A stretch of 64,000 nucleotides of DNA from Bacillota bacterium (GTDB lineage Bacteria > Bacillota > Clostridia > Christensenellales > Christensenellaceae), in assembly GCA_023393165.1 (NCBI GenBank), contig JAEWMJ010000034.1, positions 79,469-143,468 on the forward strand. The letters are read 5' to 3'. Positions 32,226-40,434 of the stretch are shown piece after piece. The stretch's first letter is position 1, and every line of letters begins with the position of its first letter. A model generated the notes under the pieces. The model was given only the letters and a program-made list of their open reading frames with translations, was not told the DNA's origin and did not search any database. The translations under genes and the position numbers were made by a program.

Positions 32226-33032
32226 ATGGCTGCCGTTACATATTCAAATACAGATATTAACCGCTTCTGGCTGCAGGTTTTGGGAGATAACGCCCTCATA
32301 ATATTAAATATTCTCTCCCCGCAAAGTTCGGCTGAAATTCGCGATGCAAAAGCGTTAGCCGACCGGTTTGACGCGCTTGCGCTCAGGGCAAACCAGAACC
32401 CTACCCCGGAACAGACCGCCCAGTTAAACAAGGAGGCTTTTCAGGCCGCCCAGGACATCCGGAAATTCTTTATCCATATATTGGACCTTATGCTGACAAC
32501 CAATTTTCATATCGATATAAAACCCGCGATTATAAATTATTTTGTTAACGAGGCCGAAAGATACATGGACCTGCTGAACGCATTCATGCAAAACAAGACT
32601 CCGGCCTCTGACCTGCTTAAGGAGGAAATATTCTGGCTGCCGGCTTTTTCCCTTCAGAACAGGTATATTGCCGATAAGCTAGGTTATTTCCAGGTAGAAA
32701 ACAGGGAAAAAGCCCGGACTCTGGCCACAGTTTTGAACAGATATTGGGATTCATCCGTAGAACTGGACGGCATATCCCGGATTGGAACAGAAGATTTTCC
32801 CATGGTGCGGGAGCATCACTTGGTTGTAATAGACGTACTGAACGGTTATTACAGGTTTTTAAACAACCTTATTACATTGAAGGAAGAAAGAAGACAGTCC
32901 GGCTCAATGTCGCTTCTCTATCTTGACCGCTCGCGCCGGATGCTGTGCCGATTTTTAATGCAGGCGGCCGCTTTTACCGATACAACGGTACCAACCTGCG
33001 ATCCATATGCCAAAAGGATCAGTGTATATTGA
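32226..33032 (+). CDS. DUF2935-like helical protein, paralogue B of five
   Basis: 268 residues, same layout as paralogue A with the same first 17 residues apart from downstream changes; RVE landmarks are ALADRFDALALRANQNPTPEQTAQ, EEIFWLPAF, REHHLVVID and SLLYLDRSRRMLC, ending CDPYAKRIS. Position 20-24 reads LGDNA where ferritin-like relatives would carry an acidic-His pair. Preceded by AAGGAGG and an upstream sequence very similar to that of A, so A and B are a recent tandem duplication probably read as one transcript, ended by the hairpin at 33097-33119. Function unknown. Confidence 0.65.
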   Translation: MAAVTYSNTDINRFWLQVLGDNALIILNILSPQSSAEIRDAKALADRFDALALRANQNPTPEQTAQLNKEAFQAAQDIRKFFIHILDLMLTTNFHIDIKPAIINYFVNEAERYMDLLNAFMQNKTPASDLLKEEIFWLPAFSLQNRYIADKLGYFQVENREKARTLATVLNRYWDSSVELDGISRIGTEDFPMVREHHLVVIDVLNGYYRFLNNLITLKEERRQSGSMSLLYLDRSRRMLCRFLMQAAAFTDTTVPTCDPYAKRISVY

Positions 33033-33342
33033 TTCCGGCTTACTCCCCTTATTTCTGAAAGCTATACATTTTTGACTATTCTGCATACCCTTATACGCGG
33101 CGGAAGCCGCATTTTTTTTATATTGAAATTGATCCGCGGCAAAACCGCGCTTATAAACCGAAAAACCGATGCCGGGTTATACGGCTTTTTAATAAATTAG
33201 GGACGGAGTTTTTCCGCTCCTTTTGTTTAATAAAAAAGGTTTATTCGGCCTGTCCGTCTGGACTCTTCCGCACTTTCTTTCAATACTATATAATATAAGA
33301 TTTTAAGGATGAACAAGTCCTGAATCTTAGAGGTAATTTATA
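33033..33342. other. Non-coding gap between paralogues B and C
   Basis: 310 bp without a supported gene. It contains the terminator at 33097-33119, a second weaker hairpin GGACGGAG/CCGCTCC near 33202-33222, and TATAATATAAG near 33290, a possible promoter for paralogue C. Confidence 0.5.
33097..33119 (+). terminator. Terminator after paralogue B
   Basis: GCGGC - GGAA - GCCGC followed by a T-rich run of eight. Confidence 0.75.
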
Positions 33343-34146
33343 ATGGAAAACAGTATCAGTATTCATACAAGCAATATAAATGATCTTCAATTCGGTTTTC
33401 AATTATTGGGCGATTACGCCAGATTCATACTGAATGCAATAGGACCCGGTTCTATATCCGAAGCGGAAAAGGCGCGTGAATTTATTGCTTTATTTGACAG
33501 CAGGTATGCAAGATCCAGGCAGACATTATCCGGCGATGAATTGAAACAGTTAAACCGGCAGGCATTTGATGATGTGCAGGAGTTCCGCAAATACGTACTC
33601 CAGGTTTTAAGGCTTCAAATTTCCAGAACTATAGTTATCAATTTAAAACCCCAAACTTTAAATATGATGACGAACACTGCCGAACTGCTTTTGGATGGCC
33701 TGAGCGCATATATGCGGAATGCCTTTCCCGATACTGCGCATCTCACAAGTACCTGGCTGCAAAATATTCACATAACCGCTTTGGACATACAAGATAAATT
33801 GGGAATATTGTATTTTGAAGAAAAAACCAAAGCCGGCGGGTTTGCGGACAGATTTTTTGACTTATTCAACAAATCATTGATTATTGACGGTATGCGGCGC
33901 ACAGGGCTTGAAAATTTGCCGGCGTTTAAACAGTTTTTCAATCAAATCCGAAAAAATATGCTTGCCTACGCGGAATACCTGGTTGATCTAACCGTTATGA
34001 TTTCAGCAAAAGAGTACGTCGGAATGCTTACCCTTCTGGAAGTCGACAGTACATACCGGAGGGTATGCTTTTTTATAACAAAGTTGTCGCTCATTTCGGA
34101 AATCGAGCCGCCTGTCTGCGATCCCGCCGGTCCAAGGCGCGAATAA
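33343..34146 (+). CDS. DUF2935-like helical protein, divergent paralogue C
   Basis: 267 residues with the same length and order of helices as A/B/D/E but low identity: GFQLLGDYARFILNAI replaces the FWLQ helix, the second FW becomes STWLQNIHI, the HH motif is lost (FKQFFNQIRK at about 194), while LTLLEVDSTYRRVCFFITKLSLI and the CDP ending are kept. It looks like an older copy or one under different selection. AGAGG lies 11 nt upstream of the ATG. It converges on the CDP-alcohol phosphatidyltransferase gene 33 bp away. Function unknown. Confidence 0.6.
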   Translation: MENSISIHTSNINDLQFGFQLLGDYARFILNAIGPGSISEAEKAREFIALFDSRYARSRQTLSGDELKQLNRQAFDDVQEFRKYVLQVLRLQISRTIVINLKPQTLNMMTNTAELLLDGLSAYMRNAFPDTAHLTSTWLQNIHITALDIQDKLGILYFEEKTKAGGFADRFFDLFNKSLIIDGMRRTGLENLPAFKQFFNQIRKNMLAYAEYLVDLTVMISAKEYVGMLTLLEVDSTYRRVCFFITKLSLISEIEPPVCDPAGPRRE

Positions 34147-34179
34147 TATTTTTGACGCCGCCTACACATTATATTTTCT

Positions 34180-34758
34180 TTAAACGCCTTTTGTCCGCAG
34201 GCATAAGATGCACCTCTTAAAAACAGCCACGCCTGCTAATATAACGGATGTATAAAGCAGCGCATTTAAGGCAAATGCGCTCAGAAACCCGGGATTATCG
34301 TAAGCCCAGCAGGCCGCAGCCGGGATGAGATAAAAAAGGACCGCCGCCGCCCTCCCGTCAGCATCGAAGACAAGGGCTTTTCGGCTGTCATTCCCTTTTG
34401 TATGGGTCAAAACCCTGGACGTTGAAAGAAACACCAGAAAATCAGCCGCTACAAACACAGTAAACCACACAGGGAGCACACCGGAAATATTGAATAAAAC
34501 AAACGACGAGATCATAAACAGGAGATCCGCAGCAACATCCAGCGCAGCACCGAATGCAGTCTGCGCGTGTAAACCGCGCGCCGCAGCTCCATCCAAAAGA
34601 TCGGTCAGGCAAATCAGCGCAAAAAGAATATAGGGTCCGGCAGGGATCGCTGTTGATACGTGATTGAACCGTCCTAAAAGCGCACATATGAACTGGATGG
34701 TTAAAATGAACCTTAAGGCGGTTAATATGTTGGGCAAACAGCTTACGCGCTTTTTCAT
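34180..34758 (-). CDS. CDP-alcohol phosphatidyltransferase family membrane enzyme
   Basis: 192 residues with about six membrane helices. The family signature D-x2-D-G-x2-A-R-x8-G-x3-D-x3-D is complete: DLLDGAAARGLHAQTAFG followed by AALDVAAD (about 53-79). Enzymes of this family join CDP-diacylglycerol to an alcohol (glycerol phosphate, inositol, serine) or make cardiolipin. The size is close to PgsA, but the substrate is not readable. A ribosome binding site AAAGGATATT precedes the ATG. It lies inside the DUF2935-like island in the opposite orientation, and its promoter region is nearly duplicated in front of the XRE regulator gene. Confidence 0.85.
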   Translation of the reverse strand: MKKRVSCLPNILTALRFILTIQFICALLGRFNHVSTAIPAGPYILFALICLTDLLDGAAARGLHAQTAFGAALDVAADLLFMISSFVLFNISGVLPVWFTVFVAADFLVFLSTSRVLTHTKGNDSRKALVFDADGRAAAVLFYLIPAAACWAYDNPGFLSAFALNALLYTSVILAGVAVFKRCILCLRTKGV

Positions 34759-34803
34759 AATATCCTTTTATTGATTGACTCCTTTCGAAAAAAACTTAAA
34801 TAC

Positions 34804-34864
34804 AGTTTAGACATCAATCATGGTTAAGTAAAGAAATAAATAGTTGCTTTCCGTTAACTGTTGG
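34804..34864 (-). promoter_or_regulatory. Promoter and upstream element of the CDP-alcohol phosphatidyltransferase gene
   Basis: Minus strand TTTACT (34832-34827), 17-bp spacer, TAAACT (34809-34804), with CCAACAGTT at 34864-34856, 23 bp upstream of the -35. The same arrangement and distances are found before the XRE gene (37356-37416). Confidence 0.6.
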
Positions 34865-35035
34865 TTGCATAACAACGTTTTTTTCAGATTTTGCCTGCCG
34901 GCAGGATGAAACAAATGTCTCTTTGTAAAAGGCGGCCGAATTTCCTATTTACAATAGAACCGATATCCCCGGAACTTAATTCTTCCGAACAGAATAATAT
35001 AATCCGAATATATTCCTTGGAGGTTTAAGCATGGT

Positions 35036-35842
35036 ATGGCTACCGTTACATATTCAAATGAAGATTTAAACCGGTTTTGGCTCCGGATTTTAGGAGACGG
35101 CGCGCTTATTATACTTAACGCGCTTTCCCCCAAAGAGGCTGAGGCAGCAAAGCAGGTAAGAGCGCTGGCCGAGAGATTCGATTCGCTTGCGCTCAGATCG
35201 AATGAGAACCCCACAGCCGAACAGATGGTTCAAATAAACAAAGAAGCGTTCCAGACAGCCCAGGATTTCCGCATGTTTCTCCTTTTAACTGCAAAAAAGT
35301 TTCTGACAGAGGACTTTCATTTGGATGTGAAACCTTCTTTGCTGAATAACTATGTTAATGAAACGGAAAGATACCTCGATCTGCTAAATACCTTTATGCA
35401 AAACAGGAAACCGGTATTCGACCAAATCCGGGAAGAAATATTCTGGCTGCCGGTTTTTACGCACCAGACCTATTACATTGCCAGCAATGTAGGCTACTAT
35501 CAGAAGGAAAACAGGGAAAAGGCTCAGAATTACACGGATATTTTAAACGAGTTCTGGGCGTTTTCCATGGAACTTGATATGATGTCCCTAATCGGCACAG
35601 GCGATTTTCCCATGGCAAGAGAGCATCATAGAGCTGTGGTAAATGTATTGAACGACTATTACGAATTCTTAACAAGCCTGATCGCATTACAGAAGCGTGC
35701 AACCATGCCCGGTTCATTGCCCATGCTTTATCTGGACCGTTCACGCCGGATCGTATGCTTCTATTTAAGGGAGGCGGCCGTATTCCTTGACTCCGAGGCT
35801 CCGGACTGCGATCCATACGCCCAAAGGATAAGCTCGCTATAG
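35036..35842 (+). CDS. DUF2935-like helical protein, paralogue D of five
   Basis: 268 residues, MATVTYSNEDLNRFWLR start, otherwise the same landmarks as A and B: ALAERFDSLALRSNENPTAEQ, EEIFWLPVFTHQTYY (about 133), REHHRAVVN, MLYLDRSRRIVCFY and CDPYAQRISS. Most similar to A in the middle and E at the start. A second ATG at 35031 sits better behind the ribosome binding site GGAGGTTTAAGC but is out of frame; the in-frame ATG is 35036, apparently after a 5-bp insertion, so initiation may be inefficient. 75 bp before E. Function unknown. Confidence 0.65.
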   Translation: MATVTYSNEDLNRFWLRILGDGALIILNALSPKEAEAAKQVRALAERFDSLALRSNENPTAEQMVQINKEAFQTAQDFRMFLLLTAKKFLTEDFHLDVKPSLLNNYVNETERYLDLLNTFMQNRKPVFDQIREEIFWLPVFTHQTYYIASNVGYYQKENREKAQNYTDILNEFWAFSMELDMMSLIGTGDFPMAREHHRAVVNVLNDYYEFLTSLIALQKRATMPGSLPMLYLDRSRRIVCFYLREAAVFLDSEAPDCDPYAQRISSL

Positions 35843-35917
35843 CAGCGTCAAGCGGCATAGATTTAGTGCCCGAAATTATCTTTCTTTATTATATATAAAT
35901 CCAAGGAGGCTCGGCTT

Positions 35918-36724
35918 ATGGCTGTCGTTACATATTCAAATGAAGATTTAAACCGGTTTTGGCTCCAGATCATGGGAGACAATGCCATTATCATATTCAA
36001 CGCGCTTTCCCCCCAGGAATCTGATGATGCGCCCAAGGTAAAGGCATTGGCCGACAGGTTCGACGCTCTCGCGCTCCGCGCAAACCAAAATCCAACGCCC
36101 GAACAGACCGCCGGGATAAACAGGGAAGCATACGGCGCCGTCCAGGATTTCCGAAAGTTTCTCCTTCAAATAATGAAGACACTGCTTACAAGCAGATATT
36201 ATATCTATTTAAAACCGGGAATCATAATCAACTTTGTGGGCGAGGCCCAAAGATATCTCGATCTTTTGGATGTTTTTATGCAGAACAAAAAACCGGAGTA
36301 TAACCCGCTGCTCGAAGAGATATACTGGCTTCCGCTTTTTTCGATCCAGAACAGGTACATCGCCGACAACCTGGGGTACTACCAGGAGCATAACATAAAT
36401 TTTGCCCGGAACCTGGCTTCCTATATAAACAAATATGCCGCTTATTCTGTTGAACTGAAAGGATTGTCCCGGATCGGAACGGAAAATTTCCCCATGGCAC
36501 GGGAACATCACATTGCGGTATTTGATTATTTGAACACATATTTTAAGTTCCTGAATAATATAGTTTTCCTGCAGCAGCAAAAAAAAATCCCCAGCTCAAT
36601 GTCCCTTTTATATCTGGACCGTTCACGGAGGATGTTGTGCCATTTTTTAAAGCAGATGGCCGTATTTTTGGACTCCGAGGCCCCGGACTGCGACCCTTAC
36701 GCAAAAAGAATAAGTTCCAATTAA
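35918..36724 (+). CDS. DUF2935-like helical protein, paralogue E of five
   Basis: 268 residues; MAVVTYSNEDLNRFWLQ start shared with D. Landmarks: ALADRFDALALRANQNPTPEQTAG, LEEIYWLPLFSIQNRY (about 132), REHHIAVFD, SLLYLDRSRRMLCHF, and the end CDPYAKRISS. In the second half the aromatic-rich helix lacks the His seen in D (THQ becomes SIQ). AAGGAGG ribosome binding site. The last 30 residues (DSEAPDCDPYA) match D almost exactly, hinting at recent duplication or gene conversion between D and E. Function unknown. Confidence 0.65.
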   Translation: MAVVTYSNEDLNRFWLQIMGDNAIIIFNALSPQESDDAPKVKALADRFDALALRANQNPTPEQTAGINREAYGAVQDFRKFLLQIMKTLLTSRYYIYLKPGIIINFVGEAQRYLDLLDVFMQNKKPEYNPLLEEIYWLPLFSIQNRYIADNLGYYQEHNINFARNLASYINKYAAYSVELKGLSRIGTENFPMAREHHIAVFDYLNTYFKFLNNIVFLQQQKKIPSSMSLLYLDRSRRMLCHFLKQMAVFLDSEAPDCDPYAKRISSN

Positions 36725-36781
36725 TTTTGCTGAATAAACAAAAATCTGAGGATGGTGATCTCTCTTTCCGATCCTAACAGA

Positions 36782-37324
36782 TTACTTTTTTAAAATGCAG
36801 GCGGTAAGCCACCAAATCACGCCAACAGTTATTACGATTCCGGACAGAAGCGCATATACCAGCATCTGAAGGCTGAACAAATACACAATGATCGCAACCC
36901 CTGTTGCATATAATGTGCCCAGCAGCAGCCAGCGCGGTATGCTGCGGATCAGGGCCTGGCCGATCAGCGCCAGAAACAGGCCGCCTGTCAAAAATGACAG
37001 GAAATCACCGGCGTCTTCCCCGCCCCAGATAATTACGATGATACCTAAAGCAATAAAAATATATCCCAGAATTGTTAACCCGGACGCGCCGGTTCTGCTT
37101 TTTTTTATCAGGTCCTGCTGAAAAATTTTATCCCCCCGGACAAGCTCATCCAAAGAAAGGTTGAATATATCGGAAAGCTTTATCAGTTTTTCAATGTCCG
37201 GATAGCTTTTTCCGGTCTCCCATTTGGAAATGGCCTGGCGCGACATATCCATTTTGGCCGCCAGTTCATCCTGGGATATGTTCAGCTTTTCACGCTCGTG
37301 TTTGATCCTGCTTCCAAGGTCCAT
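36782..37324 (-). CDS. XRE-family transcription regulator with membrane tail
   Basis: 180 residues from ATG 37324 (MDLGSRIKHEREKLNIS), chosen over a slightly upstream ATG because AAAGGA is well spaced. N-terminal helix-turn-helix of the Cro/C1 type: LNISQDELAAKMDMSRQAISKWETGKSYPD (split around residues 14-43) with the DNA-recognition helix SRQAISKWE. From about residue 80 on there are three to four hydrophobic helices (LTILGYIFIALGIIVIIWG; LYATGVAIIVYLF; ALLSGIVITVGVIWWL), so the protein is membrane-anchored, as in many Firmicute sensor-regulators. It shares promoter architecture with the phosphatidyltransferase gene. Confidence 0.82.
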   Translation of the reverse strand: MDLGSRIKHEREKLNISQDELAAKMDMSRQAISKWETGKSYPDIEKLIKLSDIFNLSLDELVRGDKIFQQDLIKKSRTGASGLTILGYIFIALGIIVIIWGGEDAGDFLSFLTGGLFLALIGQALIRSIPRWLLLGTLYATGVAIIVYLFSLQMLVYALLSGIVITVGVIWWLTACILKK

Positions 37325-37355
37325 AATTGATCCTTTCAATATAAAAGATATCTAC

Positions 37356-37416
37356 AGTTTAATCATCCGCATCATTTTAGTAAAGAAATAAACGGATGCA
37401 TTTGCGCAACTGTTGG
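37356..37416 (-). promoter_or_regulatory. Promoter and upstream element of the XRE regulator gene
   Basis: Minus strand TTTACT (37384-37379), 17-bp spacer, TAAACT (37361-37356), CCAACAGTT at 37416-37408, 23 bp further upstream. Identical hexamers and spacing occur at 34804-34864. The remaining part of the 342-bp gap 37325-37666 holds only the operator of the next gene. Confidence 0.6.
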
Positions 37417-37607
37417 TAGCACAGCTGCGCTGCGGCGTGCAGCGATGAATCTGACAATGTTTTTTTCTGTTTGATCACAGTGCCGTATTTACCAAAATCT
37501 CCGGCATCTCCCGTATAGCGGTTTTGCATTTCTTTGCCCTTTATTTATTAATATACCCTTAGGCATCTCTTAATACAACCCCAGCCATAACGCGCCTCTT
37601 GCATTTA

Positions 37608-37639
37608 TTAATTATAACAGCTATAATTAACACTGTTAA
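37608..37639 (+). promoter_or_regulatory. TetR operator candidates upstream of the TetR gene
   Basis: Two palindromes: TTAATTATA - ACAGC - TATAATTAA (37608-37630, 9-bp perfect arms) and TTAACA - C - TGTTAA (37627-37639). The second is repeated before the MFS gene (38292-38303). Confidence 0.6.
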
Positions 37640-37666
37640 GTTGTTTAACTGAGGCAGGTAAGGTCA

Positions 37667-38275
37667 ATGGGTATTCAGGAACGGAAAATCCGGCACAAGG
37701 ATAACTTAAGACAGGCCATTCTGGACGCGGCGGAAGAGCTGTTTGTGGACCAGGGGTTCAACAACGTTTCCATGCGCAAGATCGCCAAAAAAATAGAATA
37801 TTCCGCCACCACAATTTATCTGTATTTCAAGGATAAAGGGGAAATTTTCCATTGCCTGCTGGACCAGTATTACAGGAGGCTGCTGATGATCATGACGGAC
37901 ATCCAGAATGAGTATGGCGACGATCCGCTCCTGTGCATACGAAAGGGAATGCGCGCTTATACCGGATTCGGACTCGAAAACCCCAATTATTACAAGCTTG
38001 CCTTTATGCTGACGCCCGATATTCCAGCCGGGGATTACCTGGACCAATCGTTTGCAGGCAACCAGGTGCAGCAAACTCTGCGGAACAATGTGGCGGAATG
38101 CATTCGCCGGGGCATCTTTCCCCGGATGGAAACAGAACTTGGAATGCAAATTTTGTGGTCCATGAACCACGGCATCACTTCCCTGCTGATCTCCAACCCC
38201 GCATACCCATGGGTAGAACAGGATAAACTGATCGATACCTATATTGAAACCGCGATTGCGGGAATGACATTATAA
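37667..38275 (+). CDS. TetR/AcrR family transcription regulator
   Basis: 202 residues. N-terminal helix-turn-helix: AAEELFVDQGFNNVSMRKIAKKIEYSATTIYLYFKDKGEIF (split around residues 22-62), with the recognition helix SATTIYLYF. The C-terminal ligand/dimer domain is all helix (CIRKGMRAYTGFGLENPNYYKLAFML). TetR proteins repress until an effector binds. AGGCAGGTAAGGTC precedes the ATG. The next gene is an MFS exporter and both carry the TTAACACTGTTA palindrome in their upstream regions, so autoregulation and control of the exporter are likely (inference). Confidence 0.92.
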   Translation: MGIQERKIRHKDNLRQAILDAAEELFVDQGFNNVSMRKIAKKIEYSATTIYLYFKDKGEIFHCLLDQYYRRLLMIMTDIQNEYGDDPLLCIRKGMRAYTGFGLENPNYYKLAFMLTPDIPAGDYLDQSFAGNQVQQTLRNNVAECIRRGIFPRMETELGMQILWSMNHGITSLLISNPAYPWVEQDKLIDTYIETAIAGMTL

Positions 38276-38291
38276 TTTTTTTACCCTATTC

Positions 38292-38303
38292 TTAACACTG
38301 TTA
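38292..38303 (+). promoter_or_regulatory. TetR operator candidate upstream of the MFS gene
   Basis: TTAACACTGTTA, the same palindrome as at 37627-37639, 40 bp before the MFS start, followed by AT-rich sequence GTATATTAATATAG. Confidence 0.6.
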
Positions 38304-38342
38304 TGTATATTAATATAGTTAATTTTAATGGAGGGACTTATC

Positions 38343-39665
38343 ATGTTTTTTGCCAAACCGGATACCGGAGAACCGAGCGTTTTTACAAACAGAAATTTCA
38401 CCCTTTTCTTTTCCGCGCGCATCACCTCGCAGCTTGGGGATCAGCTCTACACATTTGCGGTGCTATGGTATATCCTGGACGTTACAGGCTCCAGCCTTCA
38501 AATGACCGTTCCCCTGCTGCTGACCACTATAATCACCGCCGCTGTATCTCTTTTTGGCGGCACTATAGCCGACCGCATGAACCGGAAACGGATTCTTGTG
38601 CAAACGGATATCGTACAGGGCATTGTTCTTGTATTGATGGCGGTTCTGGTTTCGTATAATTCCCTGCAGGTTTGGATGATCTGTCTGCTGACAGTTGTGC
38701 TGGCGTTCTGCGGCGCGGTCTTCTCCCCTGCGGCAAGCGCCATGATCCCCGATATCGTGCGTCCCGGACAGATTCCTCAGGCAACGTCGGCCAACCAGTT
38801 TACCATCAGCCTCTGCACCATGGCGGGCATGCTCTCGGGAGGCTTACTGTACCAGTTTTTCGGCATCACGGCTGTCCTCCTCATGAACGCTGCATCCAAC
38901 TTTGCCTCTGCAATCATGGAATCCAGGCTTCAGGTTCCGGCGCTCCCTGCTCAAAGAGAAAAAATCGCCGTGATTGAGAGCATCCGGCGCTCCCTGAGCG
39001 ATCTGTCGGAAGGTTACAGGCATGTGAAGGGAAACCAACCCGTTTTCCGCTTTTTGTGGGTAAGCAGCGTATTCAATATAGTTTCTCTGCCTGTCGGCAT
39101 GGTATTGATCCCTTATTTTTTTAACGTATCTCTTCAGTCCACGGCTGTGGAACTGGCTGTCCCGCAGGCGTTCATGTGGCTGGGAATGATCGCCGCCACT
39201 CTGGTTGTCCCCCTGACAATGCGGCGCAATCCGCTGACCCGCCTGATCTGCCGCAGCCTGTTGGTGATGGCCGCCTGCACGCTGGCGGGAACGCCGCTCG
39301 TGCTAAGCGTACTGAACGGCTGGCTTAATGCCGGGCAGGTCAGCCTCTTATGGACAGGCGTCAACCTGCTGGTTGGCATTTCGGTGAACCTGTTTATCAT
39401 TCCCCTGTATACTTTTTTTCAGGAGCAGTCTGCCGGAGAATTCCGCGGCAGGTTTTGGGGAATCGAAAATTCCATGCGCACACTGGCGCTCAGCTGCGGT
39501 TACCTGCTGGCCGGAGTTTTTGCACAGAACATCAGCCTTTTGATTCTGTTTGCGGTTTATGCCGTGCTTACAGCCGCTCTTGCCCTGTGGGTCAAAAGGA
39601 TCGCCCCTCGCAGTGCCAATAAGAAAATCCCACAGATGCGGCTGTGGGAAGAAAGAGAACCTTGA
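38343..39665 (+). CDS. MFS efflux transporter
   Basis: 440 residues from ATG 38343 (MFFAKPDTGEPSVFTNRNF); GGAGGGACTTATC precedes it and the in-frame ATG at 38328 overlaps this site. About 12 transmembrane helices. MFS motif A is visible as FGGTIADRMNRKRILVQTD (about 60-78), and the first helix begins FFSARITSQLGDQLYTFAVLWYI, typical of the MFS_3 / enterobactin-exporter-like group. The final helix is followed by a short basic tail. It should export a hydrophobic compound sensed by the upstream TetR. Substrate unknown. Confidence 0.9.
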   Translation: MFFAKPDTGEPSVFTNRNFTLFFSARITSQLGDQLYTFAVLWYILDVTGSSLQMTVPLLLTTIITAAVSLFGGTIADRMNRKRILVQTDIVQGIVLVLMAVLVSYNSLQVWMICLLTVVLAFCGAVFSPAASAMIPDIVRPGQIPQATSANQFTISLCTMAGMLSGGLLYQFFGITAVLLMNAASNFASAIMESRLQVPALPAQREKIAVIESIRRSLSDLSEGYRHVKGNQPVFRFLWVSSVFNIVSLPVGMVLIPYFFNVSLQSTAVELAVPQAFMWLGMIAATLVVPLTMRRNPLTRLICRSLLVMAACTLAGTPLVLSVLNGWLNAGQVSLLWTGVNLLVGISVNLFIIPLYTFFQEQSAGEFRGRFWGIENSMRTLALSCGYLLAGVFAQNISLLILFAVYAVLTAALALWVKRIAPRSANKKIPQMRLWEEREP

Positions 39666-39784
39666 AACCAGATCGGCAGGGAACATTACTCCGCTCGTGC
39701 AGCCGAATTTTCAATAGCCTTCAGATATGATTTGCCGCCGGCTGAACGAATTGTCCTTTATTCATTCATCAATAATCAAAAAAA

Positions 39785-40366
39785 TTATTTCGGTTTGTCC
39801 GTCAAACCCTTTATAATAAATTCCGATATATAATCCACGACCTGCGGAAAATATTTTAAGCCGATTTCATCCTTATGCATATCAATATTGATGATTGCAG
39901 AAAAAATGGCCATAATTAACTCGGGATCCAGATCCTTTCTCATTTTGCCCTCGGTTTGCCATTTTTGCACCAGTTCAAAAAAACTGCCGTACAGGAAGCC
40001 AACCGAGTCCAGACCGTTTTCCGTGCGGAATAACTGCTCTATTTTGCCAAAGACATCCCGGTTGTACCATTCCCGAAGGATTGGGTTTGAGCTCATGCCA
40101 TCAAAGTTTAAACGTATGACATCGTGTATCAACTGAAGGGGTTCCCCGTTCAGATCAACGGAATCCATGATATAATTTTTCAGCTTCAGGTTTTCTTCCA
40201 GAAAAATATCCAAAAACAGCTTTTCCTTGGACGGATAGTAATTATAAAATGTGCCTACCGCCATCCCCGCGGTTTTGGTTATATCCGCGACATTCGTTTC
40301 CTTGAATCCATTTGCGCTGAACAATTCCTTTGCGCATTTGAATAATTCCGCTCTTTTATCCGTCAT
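39785..40366 (-). CDS. TetR/AcrR family transcription regulator (second)
   Basis: 193 residues. Helix-turn-helix: ELFSANGFKETNVADITKTAGMAVGTFYNYYPSKEKLFL (split around residues 14-52), recognition helix VGTFYNYY. Helical C-terminal effector domain. It is 68 bp downstream of the flavodoxin-like gene on the same strand and probably in one transcript under the operator-overlapped promoter at 41271-41329, giving an autoregulated repressor-plus-enzyme unit. Converges on the MFS gene; only 120 bp lie between the two stops. A half-site ATTCATTCAT occurs again near 39761. Confidence 0.9.
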   Translation of the reverse strand: MTDKRAELFKCAKELFSANGFKETNVADITKTAGMAVGTFYNYYPSKEKLFLDIFLEENLKLKNYIMDSVDLNGEPLQLIHDVIRLNFDGMSSNPILREWYNRDVFGKIEQLFRTENGLDSVGFLYGSFFELVQKWQTEGKMRKDLDPELIMAIFSAIINIDMHKDEIGLKYFPQVVDYISEFIIKGLTDKPK

Positions 40367-40434
40367 TTAAACAACCTCCCGGTTTGATTTCAAATCCAAT
40401 TATAACGCATTTACCCCCGGCGGTCAGCAAAAGC

